From: Polyangiaceae bacterium
GTDB taxonomy: Bacteria > Myxococcota_A > Polyangia > Polyangiales > Polyangiaceae
Length of the DNA: 64,000 nt
Direction of reading: 5' to 3'
NCBI GenBank assembly: GCA_947475525.1
Contig: CANJMI010000008.1
Span: 164,543 to 228,542, forward strand
Part shown: positions 33,647 through 43,250 of the stretch, one piece after another
Position numbering within the stretch: the stretch's first letter is position 1
Layout: the number at the start of each line of letters is the position of its first letter
Translations under genes and position numbers: made by a program
The notes under the pieces: model-generated
Told to the model about the DNA's origin: nothing
What the model saw: the letters and a program-made list of their open reading frames with translations, nothing else
Database searches by the model: none

Positions 33647-35623
33647 TCAGCCTTCGTCATCGATCGGCGTGCCCTTCGGCGCGGCGCCCTCACGCGGCAC
33701 GTCCGCTGGAGCCTCGGTGGACTCGTGTGACTCGTCTTCGGGTGCACCTTCGGGCTCGGGACAAGGCTCGTCAGAGTGGCCCTTCTGCCCGACGGGGAGC
33801 TTGCAAGGGTGGACGTTTACGCGTCGCACGCGCGGTTGATAGGTGACCTTGCGCTCCTCGGTTCGCGACGTCCCGTCCGGAAAGTCAATCACCCGCGAGA
33901 CGGTGACAGTCCACCCGACTTGACCGCGCTCCTTGGTTTTTACGGCGTCCGGCTCGAGCGAGGCATCGGCCGTGTACTCGACCGGCGGCTGCACGACGTC
34001 CCGCACTTGCGACACTTTTCGACGGACGTGAAGCCCCCCGTTGTCCCCGTAGAGCTTCACGGTGATGGCCGACCTGGAGTAGGCGCAGCGAATCAGGAGG
34101 CCCGCCTTCGTGTCGTTTCGAATCACCAGATCCGGCTTGGGGAACGACAGCGTGGCCTCGTGCCCCATTGGATAGCGCGGGATGTAAAACGAGTGCGGCT
34201 TCCGCTCGACGATGTCGTATCCACCGTAGAATGCCGCGTTAAATAGCGTTGTAGCGAACTGACTGATGCCGCCACCGATCGTGTCCTCCATCTCGCCGTA
34301 GACGATCGTCGGTGCGGGTTTGAAGCCCTTCTCGACGGTGCGCTCCCCCACGTGATGATTCACGCTGAAGAGCTCGCCCGGTTTGACAACGACGCCGTCA
34401 ACGAGGTCGGCGATGCGATGGATGTTGTCCACCCTCGGCATGCAGCACGGATGCGCGGTGGTGAAGTTTGCCACGAGCCGCGTGATGCCGAGCGCCTCGA
34501 GTTCCGCAACGGTCGAGGTTGGAGCCGCAGCGGCATCGATCGGAAGCTTGCCCGTGCGGTCTGCAGCGGACGATGCGAGTTCGAGTGCCTTGGCGACCGA
34601 ATCCGCCTTGATCTCGCGGCCGATGCGACCTGCAACGATGTGCGGGCGCTCGCCGGGACCGATATCAAAATGGGGCTCGGCCGACGGAAGCTCGACGACG
34701 CGCCGCAGGTCACCAAGGATTGGGTCGAGGGAGTTGGGGTCGAAGTAGACCTCCACCCCGAGCGGCTCCGCGACGAGTCGACTCCGTAGCGCCGCGAGCA
34801 GCTGCTCCCGCGAGAACGTGACGGTGATGCGCTGCTCATCGCGTGGCGCAAGCGAACCCGCCACTGGGAGGACCGCCTGACGCCCTGACTCGTCCGGTAA
34901 AACAAGTTCACCTCGATCGACATAGAGGGCGATCGGCGATGCGACGAGCTCCTGCGCCCGCGCGAGTGCCAGAAGGAGGAGCTCCGAGCTTCGCTTGGGC
35001 GGCAGCTTCAGCAAAGGCAGAGTCCAACTCCGTTCGCTCGTGAGGACGAGCGCTCCTGCCGCGCGACGCGCCTCCTCGCGATCGACCGCGTGTCCGGCTC
35101 GCGGTGGCTCGCTCTGAGGTTCAGCAGCGGTCACCACGATCGCGCCTTCGAAGGGCGCCATCACACGTTCGCGCTCCCACCGGTCGAGCAAGGCCTCGAC
35201 CTTCGGCGCCTCCAAGCTCGCGACGATGCCAACATCGAGTGGCGTACGGAAGCTTGCGATCCACGAACGCAGCTGGCGGAGCCCGGGCTCACGGCGTGCC
35301 CCAAGCGCGCGGGCGAGCGTCGCGTCGACGTCGAGCTGAAACCCGAGTTGACGCAGGGTGACACTCTCAGTCGTCTCGCCGATGCGGACCGAAATCGTCT
35401 CCTCCGCCAAGCTCTCGGCTCGCTCGGTTAGCGTCGTTCGCGCGGCCGTTTCGTCGAGGTTCGAAAGCTCGACCGCGCCCGCCCGTACGCCGCGCCACGT
35501 CCTGCCAGCGTGGCGTCGCCGATCGGCGAAAAACATGAGCAGCGGAGCCACCAATACGAGGAGCACGAGGACTCCGAAGAGCCGCCTGCGCGGCGCGCGT
35601 CGCGTAGGCTCGGTCGCGTCCAT
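33647..35623 (-). CDS. VanW family protein
   Basis: Predicted membrane-anchored envelope protein of 658 residues from the chosen ATG at 35623 (an ATG at 35644 is seven codons longer). A TM lies near the N-terminus (RLFGVLVLLVLVAPLLMFFA), followed by a large extracytoplasmic region with PG-binding-4-like repeats. The VanW domain is about residues 380-510: ELFSVNHHVGERTVEKGFKP, YGEMEDTIGGGISQFATTLFNAAFYGG, and YPMGHEATLSFPKPDLVIRNDT. The last 60 residues are acidic and Pro-rich. VanW function is not established; it is linked to the cell wall. It follows uvrA on the same strand by about 43 bp. Confidence 0.88.
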   Translation of the reverse strand: MDATEPTRRAPRRRLFGVLVLLVLVAPLLMFFADRRRHAGRTWRGVRAGAVELSNLDETAARTTLTERAESLAEETISVRIGETTESVTLRQLGFQLDVDATLARALGARREPGLRQLRSWIASFRTPLDVGIVASLEAPKVEALLDRWERERVMAPFEGAIVVTAAEPQSEPPRAGHAVDREEARRAAGALVLTSERSWTLPLLKLPPKRSSELLLLALARAQELVASPIALYVDRGELVLPDESGRQAVLPVAGSLAPRDEQRITVTFSREQLLAALRSRLVAEPLGVEVYFDPNSLDPILGDLRRVVELPSAEPHFDIGPGERPHIVAGRIGREIKADSVAKALELASSAADRTGKLPIDAAAAPTSTVAELEALGITRLVANFTTAHPCCMPRVDNIHRIADLVDGVVVKPGELFSVNHHVGERTVEKGFKPAPTIVYGEMEDTIGGGISQFATTLFNAAFYGGYDIVERKPHSFYIPRYPMGHEATLSFPKPDLVIRNDTKAGLLIRCAYSRSAITVKLYGDNGGLHVRRKVSQVRDVVQPPVEYTADASLEPDAVKTKERGQVGWTVTVSRVIDFPDGTSRTEERKVTYQPRVRRVNVHPCKLPVGQKGHSDEPCPEPEGAPEDESHESTEAPADVPREGAAPKGTPIDDEG

Positions 35624-35666
35624 CCGAGAGGGTGTGTGGCGCATCGGCCTGGCGACGGCAAGGACG

Positions 35667-38600
35667 TCAGCGGCGAGTACGCCGTGGCTTGCCGAGGAGG
35701 TCGGCGAGCACCTGGCCCGTCGCGGTCGCGAACCCAATCAGCTCTTCAGGCGGAGCGCTCGCGACAACGCGGCCACCCGCCTCGCCTCCCTCGGGACCGA
35801 GCTCGATCACGTGGTCGCTGGCGGCGATCATTGCCGGATGATGTTCGATTATTACCAGCGAATCACCACGCCGAACGAGCGCATCCAGCATCGCGATAAG
35901 CCGCGCGACGTCCCCGTGGTGCAAGCCCGTGGTGGGTTCATCGAGAACGTAGAGCGTCGGCCGATGACGACCGGTCGCCGTCAGCTCCGCCGCGAGCTTG
36001 AGCCGCTGGGCCTCGCCCCCCGACAGCGTGGGTGAACCTTGGCCGAGCTGCAGGTAGCCGACCCCGAGATCGCAGAGCGTCGCGAGCGGCCGAGCGATCA
36101 TCCGATGAACCTCGAACACGCGCCGCGCCTCCTCCACCGTGAGCTTGAGGACATCCCCGATCGAGAGGCCCTGCCATCGAACTTCGAGGGTGCTCGGCTC
36201 GAAGCGCAGGCCGCCGCAGGCTTCGCAGGTCGTCTCGACATCGGGCAAAAACGACATCTCGTGGGCGATCACGCCGAGACCGTCACAGGCCGAACATCGA
36301 CCCCCGGCAGCGGCGCTGTTGAACGAAAACCGCGTTGGACCGAACCCTCGAGTACGCGCCTCCGGCAACGCCGCGAAGAGCTTCCGAAGGGGGTCCCATA
36401 TCCCAAGAAAAGTGGCTGGAACCGAGCGCGAGTTACGTCCGATCGGTGCCTGATCGACGGCGACGACCCGCTCGACCGAGCTCGGCAGCCGCACCTCGCC
36501 TCCGACCCCAGTTTTGAGCAACGGTGCCCGTGATTTATTCCGTGGCAGGTTCGCTTGGGACAGCGCCGACCGGACCGCAGGGTAGAGGACCTTGCCGACG
36601 AGCGTGCTCTTGCCAGAACCGGAAACGCCGGCGACAACGCACATGCGACGCGTGGGGATCAATAGCTCGTCGATGCGCAAGTTGTGGGTGCGCACCCCAG
36701 AGAGAACGATGTGCTCTTCCGCGGGTCCGAGCTTCTCGCGCCGAGCGAGTGTGCGTTCCGAACGGAGGGCCATTCCGGTCGGCGACAGGTCGCTTGCGAG
36801 CACCACCGACGGCGGGCCTTCAGCCATGACGCGACCGCCACCCCGGCCGCCCGTCGGGCCGATATCGATCACGTGGTCGGCGGCGCGAATCGTATCGGCA
36901 TCGTGCTCGACGACGAGCACCGTGCTGCCCGTGTCGCAAAGTGCGCGCAGGTTCTCGAGCAGGCGCCGCGTGTCACGTGGATGAAGGCCGATCGTCGGCT
37001 CGTCGAGAACATAGAGCGCCCCGGTGAGCCCGCTGCCGAGCTGCGCTGCGAGACGCAATCGCTGCATCTCGCCGCCGGAGAGCGTCTGTGCGCGCCGGTC
37101 GAGAGACAAGTAGCCAAGCCCCACGCGGACGACGAACTCCACCCGGCGCACGAGCTCCGCCAGCGGCGCTGCCGCGATCAGCGCGCGATCCCCCTCGAAC
37201 CGCAACGCGGCCACGGCGGCGACCGCACGCGTCACCGAAAGCCCGAGCAGCTCGTGGTAACACCGGCCATCGAGCCTTACGGCACGAGGTATTGGAGCGA
37301 GCCGCGAACCGTCGCACTCCGCGCACGTCACGGGCTCATCCGCTTCCGCGGCCTCCTCGAGCGAGCCACGTACGAGCGTCTTCGCAACCTCGAGCCCGCC
37401 GTGCACGCCCGTCCCCTCACACGCAGCGCAGCGCCCTTGCGCCGTATTGAAAGAGAACCATCGCGGGTCGAGCTCCGGGATCGCGCGACCGCACGAACCG
37501 CACGCGCGCTCGGTCGAAAACGTGAGTGGCTCGCTACCGTCGCGGGTCACGGCGAGGTGCCCGCGCCCGAACGCGAGCGCGCGATCAAACGTGTCTCGGT
37601 CGAGGTCACGCATCGAGCCTTCGAACATCACGAACTCGATTGTGTGCTCCTTCGTCTTTGCGAGGCGCGGAGGCTTCGCGCTCTCGACCCGCACGCCGTC
37701 GGCAACGCAAACGGTGACGAGCGCTCGCTCTGCCGCAGTGAAGACCTCGAGGTAGGTGCCCTTGCGCGCGCGGACCACCGGAGCGAGCAAGGTGCCCTTG
37801 CCTCTCAATGCCGTGATGCGCGCGAACACCGTGTCGGGCGCTGCCGGCTCGACGGCGACGTCGCAATCGGGACAATGGGCGACGCCGACTTTTGCGTAAA
37901 GAAGGCGCAAATAATGGGCAATTTCGGTAACGGTGGCCACGGTCGAGCTCGCCCCGGCACGTGCCGTGCGCTGCTCGAGCGCAACCGCCGGCGGAACGCC
38001 CTGCACCTGGTCGACGTCGGGGCGGGGCATCGTCGGCAGGAACTGCCGCGCGTACGGTGTCAGCGTCTCGAGGAAGCGTCGTTGGCCCTCGGCGAAGATG
38101 ACGTCGAACGCGAGCGACGACTTTCCAGAGCCGCTCGGCCCAGTGACGACGACAAGCTTGCCGTGAGGAATGGAGACGTCGATGTTGGCGAGGTTGTGCT
38201 CACGAGCGCCGCGAACGACGATCGCCTTCGAGTGCGCGCCTGGTTTGGGCGCAGACGCGCGTGGCCGTGAAACGAAAGCCTTCTTCGCCTGCACGAGGCT
38301 CGCTGCCGTGCGAGTCGATGCCGAGAGCAGCTCCGCCGGAGGTCCGGTGAACACGACCGTGCCGCCTTCGCTCCCGGCACCTGGTCCGAGTTCGACAACC
38401 CAATCCGCCGCGCCGACGACCGCAGGATCGTGCTCGACGAGAACGACGCTCGCCCCACGATGCACGAGCTCCTTCAGGGCATCGATCGCGCGTTCGACCT
38501 CCATCGCGTGAAGTCCCGCGCTCGGTTCGTCGAGCACCAGCAGCGTACCCGGGACCGTCTCGCTGAGCGCACGGGCGAGCTTCAGACGTTGCGCTTCCCC

Positions 38601-41018
38601 GCCGGACAACGTCGAGAGAGGCTGCCCGAGTGCGAGGTAACCAAGTCCAAGACGCTCGAGAGGTTCGAGCGCGCGACGAATCGCGGCCTCCTTCGGCCCA
38701 ATCCAGGCGAGCACTTCACGAATCGACATCGCCATCACTTCGGCCACGTTCTTTCCATCGAACGTGACCTCGAGCACCTCGGGTCGGAAGCGCTTGCCGG
38801 CACACGCCGGGCACGTCAGTCGGACATCGGCAAGGAACTGCATCTCGACGGTCTCGGCGCCTTCGCCGGAACACGTCTCGCAGCGCCCTGCCGCGACATT
38901 GAAGGAGAAATGCGACGCGCCGAGACCACGCAGCACCGCCGCAGGCTCGAGCGCGAACAACTGTCGAAACCGCGACCAGCAATCCGAGTAGGTGGCCGCA
39001 TTGCCGCGCGACGTGCGCCCGAGTGGCGACTGGTCGACGAGCACCACACGCGTGATCGACTCCGCACCGTCGATGCCGGCGTGCGTCCCCGGTAGCTCGA
39101 CATCCGTCTCGCCGCGCGCTCTCGCGATGGCGCGGTAAAGCACCGCTTCGACAAGCGTGCTCTTGCCCGAGCCGCTAGGACCACACACCGCCACGAGTGC
39201 GCCGAGCGGAACGCGCACGTCCACATCGCGAAGGTTGTTCGCTTGCACCCCTCGAATGTGAAGCCATGGCCCCGCGAGCTCTTTCGGCTGCGCGATCGCG
39301 ATGGGCGCGAGGGCCTTCGCCGTAGCACCCCGCGCCTTCTTTGCCGCACTCGGGGTACCGTCGAACACGAGCGCGCCGCCTTCGTGGCCGCCACCCGGAC
39401 CAAGCTCGAGAACCCGATCGGCCGCGGCGATGACCCACGGGTCATGTTCGACGACGACCACGGCGTTCCCGCGTTCGGCCAACTCCCGCACAGCTTCAAT
39501 GAGGGGCGCGAGGTCGGTTGGGTGGAGTCCAACCGTTGGTTCGTCGAGCACGAACAATGCGCCGGTCAGGGAGCTGCCGAGCGCGGCTGTGAGCGAGACA
39601 CGTTGAGCCTCGCCACCCGAGAGCGTGCGGGCTTGTCGGTCGAGCGTCAGGTAACCCAAGCCGACTCGCTCGAGATAGGCGAGCCGAGCCGCAAGCTCCT
39701 GCTTTGCGAGAGCACCCTGACCCGATACGGTCTCCAAGCGATCGAGTCGGGCACGTGCCTCCCGCAGCTCGAGCGCATGCCAGTCACCGAGGTCGAGTCC
39801 ATCGACGTGGTAGCCGAGCGCGGCGGGGCTTAGCCTCTTGCCAGCGCACACGGCGCACGGATCGTAGGACCGGAAGCGCGACAGCATCACCCGCACATGC
39901 ATCTTGTAGCTCTTGGTCTCGAGCCACTCGAACCACAGCTTCACGCCGGGATACTTGCCGCGAGTCCAGCTGCCTTCGCCCTCGAGGACAGCCCGTTTTT
40001 CCTCCGCAGCGAGCGCTCCCCAAGGCGTCGACATGGAGATGCCTTGCCGGTCGCAAAACTTCGCGAGCGAGGTCCGCTCCCACGCCGTTTTCTGTCCGCG
40101 CCACGGCCGAATCGCGCCATCGGCGAGCGTTGCCGCATCGTCGGGGGTCACCTTGTTCCAGTCGACGCCGAGCACGCGGCCGAATCCGCGGCACGTCGCG
40201 CACGCGCCCACCGGAGACTGGTACGAGAAGAGGCCCGCATGAGGGCTAGGGAAGGTCTTGCCGCAACGCGCACACGCAAGCCCGCGCGAGAGGACGAGCC
40301 GCTTGCCATCGACTTCCAGTCCTGCGCGGTCGCCTCCGCGGCGCCATGCGTCCTCGAGCGCCCCCGCGAGCCGAGCACGCTCACCCACGGCAAGCTTCAA
40401 GCGATCGATGACCACGTCGAGCACGCCCCCAACCAACGCGTCAGTCGGCTTCAGCTCGTCGAGGTCGCGTGTTTCCCCGGAGACGACGACGCGTCGATAG
40501 CCGTCACGCACGAGGCTCTCGCGCAACTCGAGGTAATGCTCGGTGCCTTCCACGCGCTGCCGATAGCTCACGACCGCCCGAGCGCCTTCGTGCTCCCGGA
40601 TCGCGCGCAGCGCCGCCCCCGCGGGATCGATTCGCTCGGCGAGCTCTCCGCAGTCCGAACAAAACGGGCGCGCTTCTCTGAGAAAGAGCGCGGCGAGATA
40701 CGGCTCGAGGTCCGCCATCGTGGCCACGGTCGAGCGCGAACTTTTGACCGGCGCGCGCCGATCCACGGCCACACCCGCGGCAACCGGCGCAAGCTCATCC
40801 ATCGCAGGTCGCTCGAGCCGCTCGAGAAACTGCCGCGCGTACGGACTGAAGCTCTCGACAAACCGGCGCTGCCCTTCGGCGTAGAGCGTATCGAACGCGA
40901 GCGAGGACTTCCCCGAGCCGGACACACCTGTAACTGCGACGAACTCACCCGGCCGCAACGACAAGGTGACGCTCTTCAGGTTGTGGATGCGCGCGCCGCG
41001 CAGCTCGATCGTGTGCAT
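35667..41018 (-). CDS. uvrA: tandem-fused UvrA excinuclease subunit (two UvrA modules)
   Basis: DNA-damage recognition ATPase of nucleotide excision repair, but 1783 residues rather than about 950. It contains two full UvrA modules, 1 to about 925 and about 930 to 1783. Each has two ABC ATPase sites: Walker A motifs at 31-39 (GVSGSGKSS) and near 612, 957 and 1461; four LSGGE signatures; and four Walker B motifs (FVLDEP, LVLDEP, YVLDEP, YVLDEP). Paired CxxC zinc modules occur in both halves. Module 2 is shortened after CAACEGTG: about 100 residues present in module 1 and E. coli UvrA (the DPDRV...CASC span) are missing. Fused UvrAs have been recorded in other bacteria. Fusion would give a monomer the arrangement of the normal dimer. 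VanW follows downstream. Confidence 0.92.
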   Translation of the reverse strand: MHTIELRGARIHNLKSVTLSLRPGEFVAVTGVSGSGKSSLAFDTLYAEGQRRFVESFSPYARQFLERLERPAMDELAPVAAGVAVDRRAPVKSSRSTVATMADLEPYLAALFLREARPFCSDCGELAERIDPAGAALRAIREHEGARAVVSYRQRVEGTEHYLELRESLVRDGYRRVVVSGETRDLDELKPTDALVGGVLDVVIDRLKLAVGERARLAGALEDAWRRGGDRAGLEVDGKRLVLSRGLACARCGKTFPSPHAGLFSYQSPVGACATCRGFGRVLGVDWNKVTPDDAATLADGAIRPWRGQKTAWERTSLAKFCDRQGISMSTPWGALAAEEKRAVLEGEGSWTRGKYPGVKLWFEWLETKSYKMHVRVMLSRFRSYDPCAVCAGKRLSPAALGYHVDGLDLGDWHALELREARARLDRLETVSGQGALAKQELAARLAYLERVGLGYLTLDRQARTLSGGEAQRVSLTAALGSSLTGALFVLDEPTVGLHPTDLAPLIEAVRELAERGNAVVVVEHDPWVIAAADRVLELGPGGGHEGGALVFDGTPSAAKKARGATAKALAPIAIAQPKELAGPWLHIRGVQANNLRDVDVRVPLGALVAVCGPSGSGKSTLVEAVLYRAIARARGETDVELPGTHAGIDGAESITRVVLVDQSPLGRTSRGNAATYSDCWSRFRQLFALEPAAVLRGLGASHFSFNVAAGRCETCSGEGAETVEMQFLADVRLTCPACAGKRFRPEVLEVTFDGKNVAEVMAMSIREVLAWIGPKEAAIRRALEPLERLGLGYLALGQPLSTLSGGEAQRLKLARALSETVPGTLLVLDEPSAGLHAMEVERAIDALKELVHRGASVVLVEHDPAVVGAADWVVELGPGAGSEGGTVVFTGPPAELLSASTRTAASLVQAKKAFVSRPRASAPKPGAHSKAIVVRGAREHNLANIDVSIPHGKLVVVTGPSGSGKSSLAFDVIFAEGQRRFLETLTPYARQFLPTMPRPDVDQVQGVPPAVALEQRTARAGASSTVATVTEIAHYLRLLYAKVGVAHCPDCDVAVEPAAPDTVFARITALRGKGTLLAPVVRARKGTYLEVFTAAERALVTVCVADGVRVESAKPPRLAKTKEHTIEFVMFEGSMRDLDRDTFDRALAFGRGHLAVTRDGSEPLTFSTERACGSCGRAIPELDPRWFSFNTAQGRCAACEGTGVHGGLEVAKTLVRGSLEEAAEADEPVTCAECDGSRLAPIPRAVRLDGRCYHELLGLSVTRAVAAVAALRFEGDRALIAAAPLAELVRRVEFVVRVGLGYLSLDRRAQTLSGGEMQRLRLAAQLGSGLTGALYVLDEPTIGLHPRDTRRLLENLRALCDTGSTVLVVEHDADTIRAADHVIDIGPTGGRGGGRVMAEGPPSVVLASDLSPTGMALRSERTLARREKLGPAEEHIVLSGVRTHNLRIDELLIPTRRMCVVAGVSGSGKSTLVGKVLYPAVRSALSQANLPRNKSRAPLLKTGVGGEVRLPSSVERVVAVDQAPIGRNSRSVPATFLGIWDPLRKLFAALPEARTRGFGPTRFSFNSAAAGGRCSACDGLGVIAHEMSFLPDVETTCEACGGLRFEPSTLEVRWQGLSIGDVLKLTVEEARRVFEVHRMIARPLATLCDLGVGYLQLGQGSPTLSGGEAQRLKLAAELTATGRHRPTLYVLDEPTTGLHHGDVARLIAMLDALVRRGDSLVIIEHHPAMIAASDHVIELGPEGGEAGGRVVASAPPEELIGFATATGQVLADLLGKPRRTRR

Positions 41019-41081
41019 TGCTGGGCCCCTACCCCTCCGGACTGAGGGGTGCTAGCACGTTCCGACTCGAAGGAAAGCACG

Positions 41082-41597
41082 ATGAAGAAGCTGAGCCTCT
41101 CACACGAAATCCATTGCTCCGCGGACCACTTCTGGAAGGTGTTCTTCGACAAGGACTTCAACACGACGCTCTATCGAAACGAGCTTGGCTTCCCGAAATT
41201 CGAGATCCTCGAGCAGCGCGAAGAGAACGGCATCATCGTCTATCGCAAGACCCGCGGCACCCCGCGCGCGGATGCTCCGGGGGCCGTCAAAAAGCTTCTC
41301 GGCGACGGCTTCGGCTACGACGAAGAAGGGCACCTCGAGGTGTCGAAGCAGCTCTGGACCTTCAAGCTCAAAATGAACACGCTGGCCGACAAGCTCCGCA
41401 CCGAGGGCTGGGTCCGCTGCGAGAGCCTGGGAGCCGATCGCTGCCGGCGCTTGATGGGCATGGAATTCGAGGCGAAGCTCTTCGGCGTCGGTGGCCTCGT
41501 CGAAGCCTTCTCGGAAGGCGAGATGAAGAAGGGCTGGGACGCGAGCGCGGCGTACATGAACCGCTGGATAAAAGAGCACCCGCCGCAGGCTACGTGA
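41082..41597 (+). CDS. DUF2505 family protein (START/SRPBCC-like)
   Basis: Predicted 171-residue protein of the DUF2505 family, a lipid- or ligand-binding START-like fold. The ATG at 41082 is supported by AAGGA at 41070-41074, seven bases upstream; a longer frame from 41049 is less likely. Features are KKLSLSHEIHCSADHFWKVFFDKDF at the N-terminus, repeated beta-strands with DEEGHLEVSKQLWTFKLKMNTLA, and the C-terminal helix KGWDASAAYMNRWIKEH. Function is unknown. It is divergent from uvrA, and its 3' end overlaps the stop of the convergent small gene by eight bases. Confidence 0.8.
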   Translation: MKKLSLSHEIHCSADHFWKVFFDKDFNTTLYRNELGFPKFEILEQREENGIIVYRKTRGTPRADAPGAVKKLLGDGFGYDEEGHLEVSKQLWTFKLKMNTLADKLRTEGWVRCESLGADRCRRLMGMEFEAKLFGVGGLVEAFSEGEMKKGWDASAAYMNRWIKEHPPQAT

Positions 41598-41859
41598 GCG
41601 TAGGGCCCGCGCAGTGTGCGTCGAGTAACTGGCGCAATGCGCGCGTGACGTTGACGAGCCGCCCCTCGACCTCGAACTCGCCATCGGCACGGCGAATGCT
41701 GCGGCCGACCTTCATTTCGACGGCATCCATCGTGCCTTCAATCGTCGCCTTGAGTGGCGCGCCCGGGGCGTAAGCGCGAACCGCCGTCATCGCGAAGCGC
41801 TCGCCGTCGACCTTCACGAGGCTCGCGGCTGCACCGTCCAGCACGAGCGCGAGCGTCAC
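41590..41859 (-). CDS. small protein coupled to smpB (PilZ-like?)
   Basis: Predicted 89-residue soluble protein. Its GTG start overlaps the smpB stop (GTGA), which argues that it is translated. The sequence is beta-strand-like, with RAYAPGAPLKATIEG, MKVGRSIRRADGEFEVEGRLVNVTRALRQLL; this loosely resembles PilZ-type small domains, but the usual RxxxR/DxSxxG motif pair is not convincing, so a c-di-GMP role is not claimed. It ends the six-gene run and its 3' end overlaps the convergent DUF2505 gene by eight bases. Confidence 0.65.
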   Translation of the reverse strand: MTLALVLDGAAASLVKVDGERFAMTAVRAYAPGAPLKATIEGTMDAVEMKVGRSIRRADGEFEVEGRLVNVTRALRQLLDAHCAGPTLT

Positions 41860-42350
41860 CCCCGCCTCCCCGCGATCGCAGCGCGCGCTTCACGATCGGC
41901 CTCTTTGCGCTTGAGCGTCTCGCGCTTGTCGAAGTGTTTTTTGCCGCGTGCCAATGCAATTTCGATCTTCGCTCGACCGCCGCGGAAATAGATCTTCGTC
42001 GCGACGACCGTCATCCCCTCGCGCTCGGTCGCCCGTGCGATGGCGTCGATCTCGTCGCGATTGAGCAGCAGTTTTCGCTTTCGCTTCGCCTCGTGCCCAA
42101 ACAGCGCCCCGCCCTGCTCGGGGATGTTGGCCGCGTGAAGGAAGGCCTCGTTCTGGCTTATCGTGACGTAGGCCTCGCTGAGGTCGGCCTTGCCCGCGCG
42201 CAGCACTTTCACCTCACTGCCGATGAGTTGAATGCCCGCCTCGTACGTGTCGCCGAGCTCGAAGTCGAACGCCGCGCGACGATTCCTCGAGATGACCCCG
42301 TCGCCGTAGCGTTCAACCGGCGGAGTGTCGTTCTTCTTGTGCTTGGCCAT
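41856..42350 (-). CDS. smpB: tmRNA-binding protein SmpB (internal start within ChaN frame)
   Basis: SmpB brings tmRNA to stalled ribosomes for trans-translation. The 164-residue region beginning at the ATG at 42350 is a complete, normal-length SmpB: SRNRRAAFDFELGDTYEAGI, GSEVKVLRAGKADLSEAYV, RKLLLNRDEIDAI, KIYFRGGRAKIEIALARGKKHFDKRETLK and a basic C-terminal tail. A GAGGAG sequence (complement of 42354-42359) lies three bases upstream, so the internal ATG is a plausible start. The same frame continues upstream without a stop into a ChaN-like domain. I give smpB separately because SmpB must work in the cytosol. Confidence 0.9.
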   Translation of the reverse strand: MAKHKKNDTPPVERYGDGVISRNRRAAFDFELGDTYEAGIQLIGSEVKVLRAGKADLSEAYVTISQNEAFLHAANIPEQGGALFGHEAKRKRKLLLNRDEIDAIARATEREGMTVVATKIYFRGGRAKIEIALARGKKHFDKRETLKRKEADREARAAIAGRRG

Positions 42351-43250
42351 GCGCTCCTCGTCGACGGTAAGGACGTAGTCGCTTGCCGCGAGGGGGGGAA
42401 GCTCCCCTCCGCGGGTGCGAGTCAAAACGGAGATGACCTTTCGGAGCGGCGCCCCGCGACTCCGAAGGCGCCGCGCGAGTCGCCGCGGGATTGCGCTGTC
42501 GTGGCAATGGCCGTTGCCTGCGATCACAATGAGCAGCCGCGGCTTCGCCGTACCCCGAGCGAGCCAGGCGTCCGCCCGCGTCGCCATCGTCTCGTCCCAA
42601 ATCACCTGAGCCGCGTAAACATTGTCGTGGGCCATCCCGAACCCGTGAGGGCCCAGCGCCGCCGCGAACGCTTGACGGTGCTCGGGGTCATTCAAGACGA
42701 GGTCCGGCAACGCGGCCGCGACGGATGGCGGCAAGCTCTCGAGACCACCACGCGCGACTCGCCGCGTAAGCTCGCGCGGGGCATTCAACGCCAAAAGCTC
42801 GACGCCGCTCTGTCGCGCGACGTCAAAGAGACGCTCGTACGCGGAAGGGTCCCAACCCCATCGGTGCCGCCAATCGCTCGCGACGAGCAACCCTTGGAAA
42901 GTCCACTCGCCCCTTGAGAATGCATCGAGGGCAGGCTGCGTGGAGGCCTCGAACATCTCGAAGCCTACGGCGAGCTCGCGCCCCGCCTCACGAGCGGCAC
43001 GACTCCATTGCTCGACGAGCCGAGCGTGGAGGTGATGATGCGCGGCATCGTCGTGCGATTCTCCGAGGCAAACACTCGCCGCCCCTTTGATTTGATTCAA
43101 AAACTCTCCGATCGGTACCGGAGCGCCCTTCGCGTCGACTTGCGCATTGACGCCGACTGCGCCGAGCTCGGACACCCCCACCGATGACTCGCGCGCGAAG
43201 GTCGGCGCGCAAGCGCAGGCGGCGACGCTGAGAAATGCAGCCAGCTTCAC
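41856..43250 (-). CDS. ChaN-like lipoprotein domain fused in frame to SmpB
   Basis: One open frame of 464 codons. Residues 1-300 are a ChaN/PhuW-like haem-binding-family domain with a signal and lipobox-like sequence (LAAFLSVAACAC), VCLGESHDDAAHHHLHARLV (family GE.H motif), GFEMFEASTQPALDAFSRGEW and VIAGNGHCHDSAIPRRL. It ends SDYVLTVDEER, then immediately SmpB. No stop codon separates them. An exported domain joined to a cytosolic RNA-binding protein is topologically contradictory. Either the ChaN stop was lost and SmpB is made from the internal ATG, or a sequencing error masks a stop, or a real bifunctional product exists. The GTG start overlaps the stop of the pseudo-NtrC gene (GTGA). Confidence 0.75.
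   Translation of the reverse strand: MKLAAFLSVAACACAPTFARESSVGVSELGAVGVNAQVDAKGAPVPIGEFLNQIKGAASVCLGESHDDAAHHHLHARLVEQWSRAAREAGRELAVGFEMFEASTQPALDAFSRGEWTFQGLLVASDWRHRWGWDPSAYERLFDVARQSGVELLALNAPRELTRRVARGGLESLPPSVAAALPDLVLNDPEHRQAFAAALGPHGFGMAHDNVYAAQVIWDETMATRADAWLARGTAKPRLLIVIAGNGHCHDSAIPRRLARRLRSRGAPLRKVISVLTRTRGGELPPLAASDYVLTVDEERMAKHKKNDTPPVERYGDGVISRNRRAAFDFELGDTYEAGIQLIGSEVKVLRAGKADLSEAYVTISQNEAFLHAANIPEQGGALFGHEAKRKRKLLLNRDEIDAIARATEREGMTVVATKIYFRGGRAKIEIALARGKKHFDKRETLKRKEADREARAAIAGRRG

Noticed and set aside
36684..38270. 528-codon plus-strand frame inside uvrA
   Set aside because: Arg/His-rich antisense shadow; the opposite strand has intact UvrA motifs throughout.
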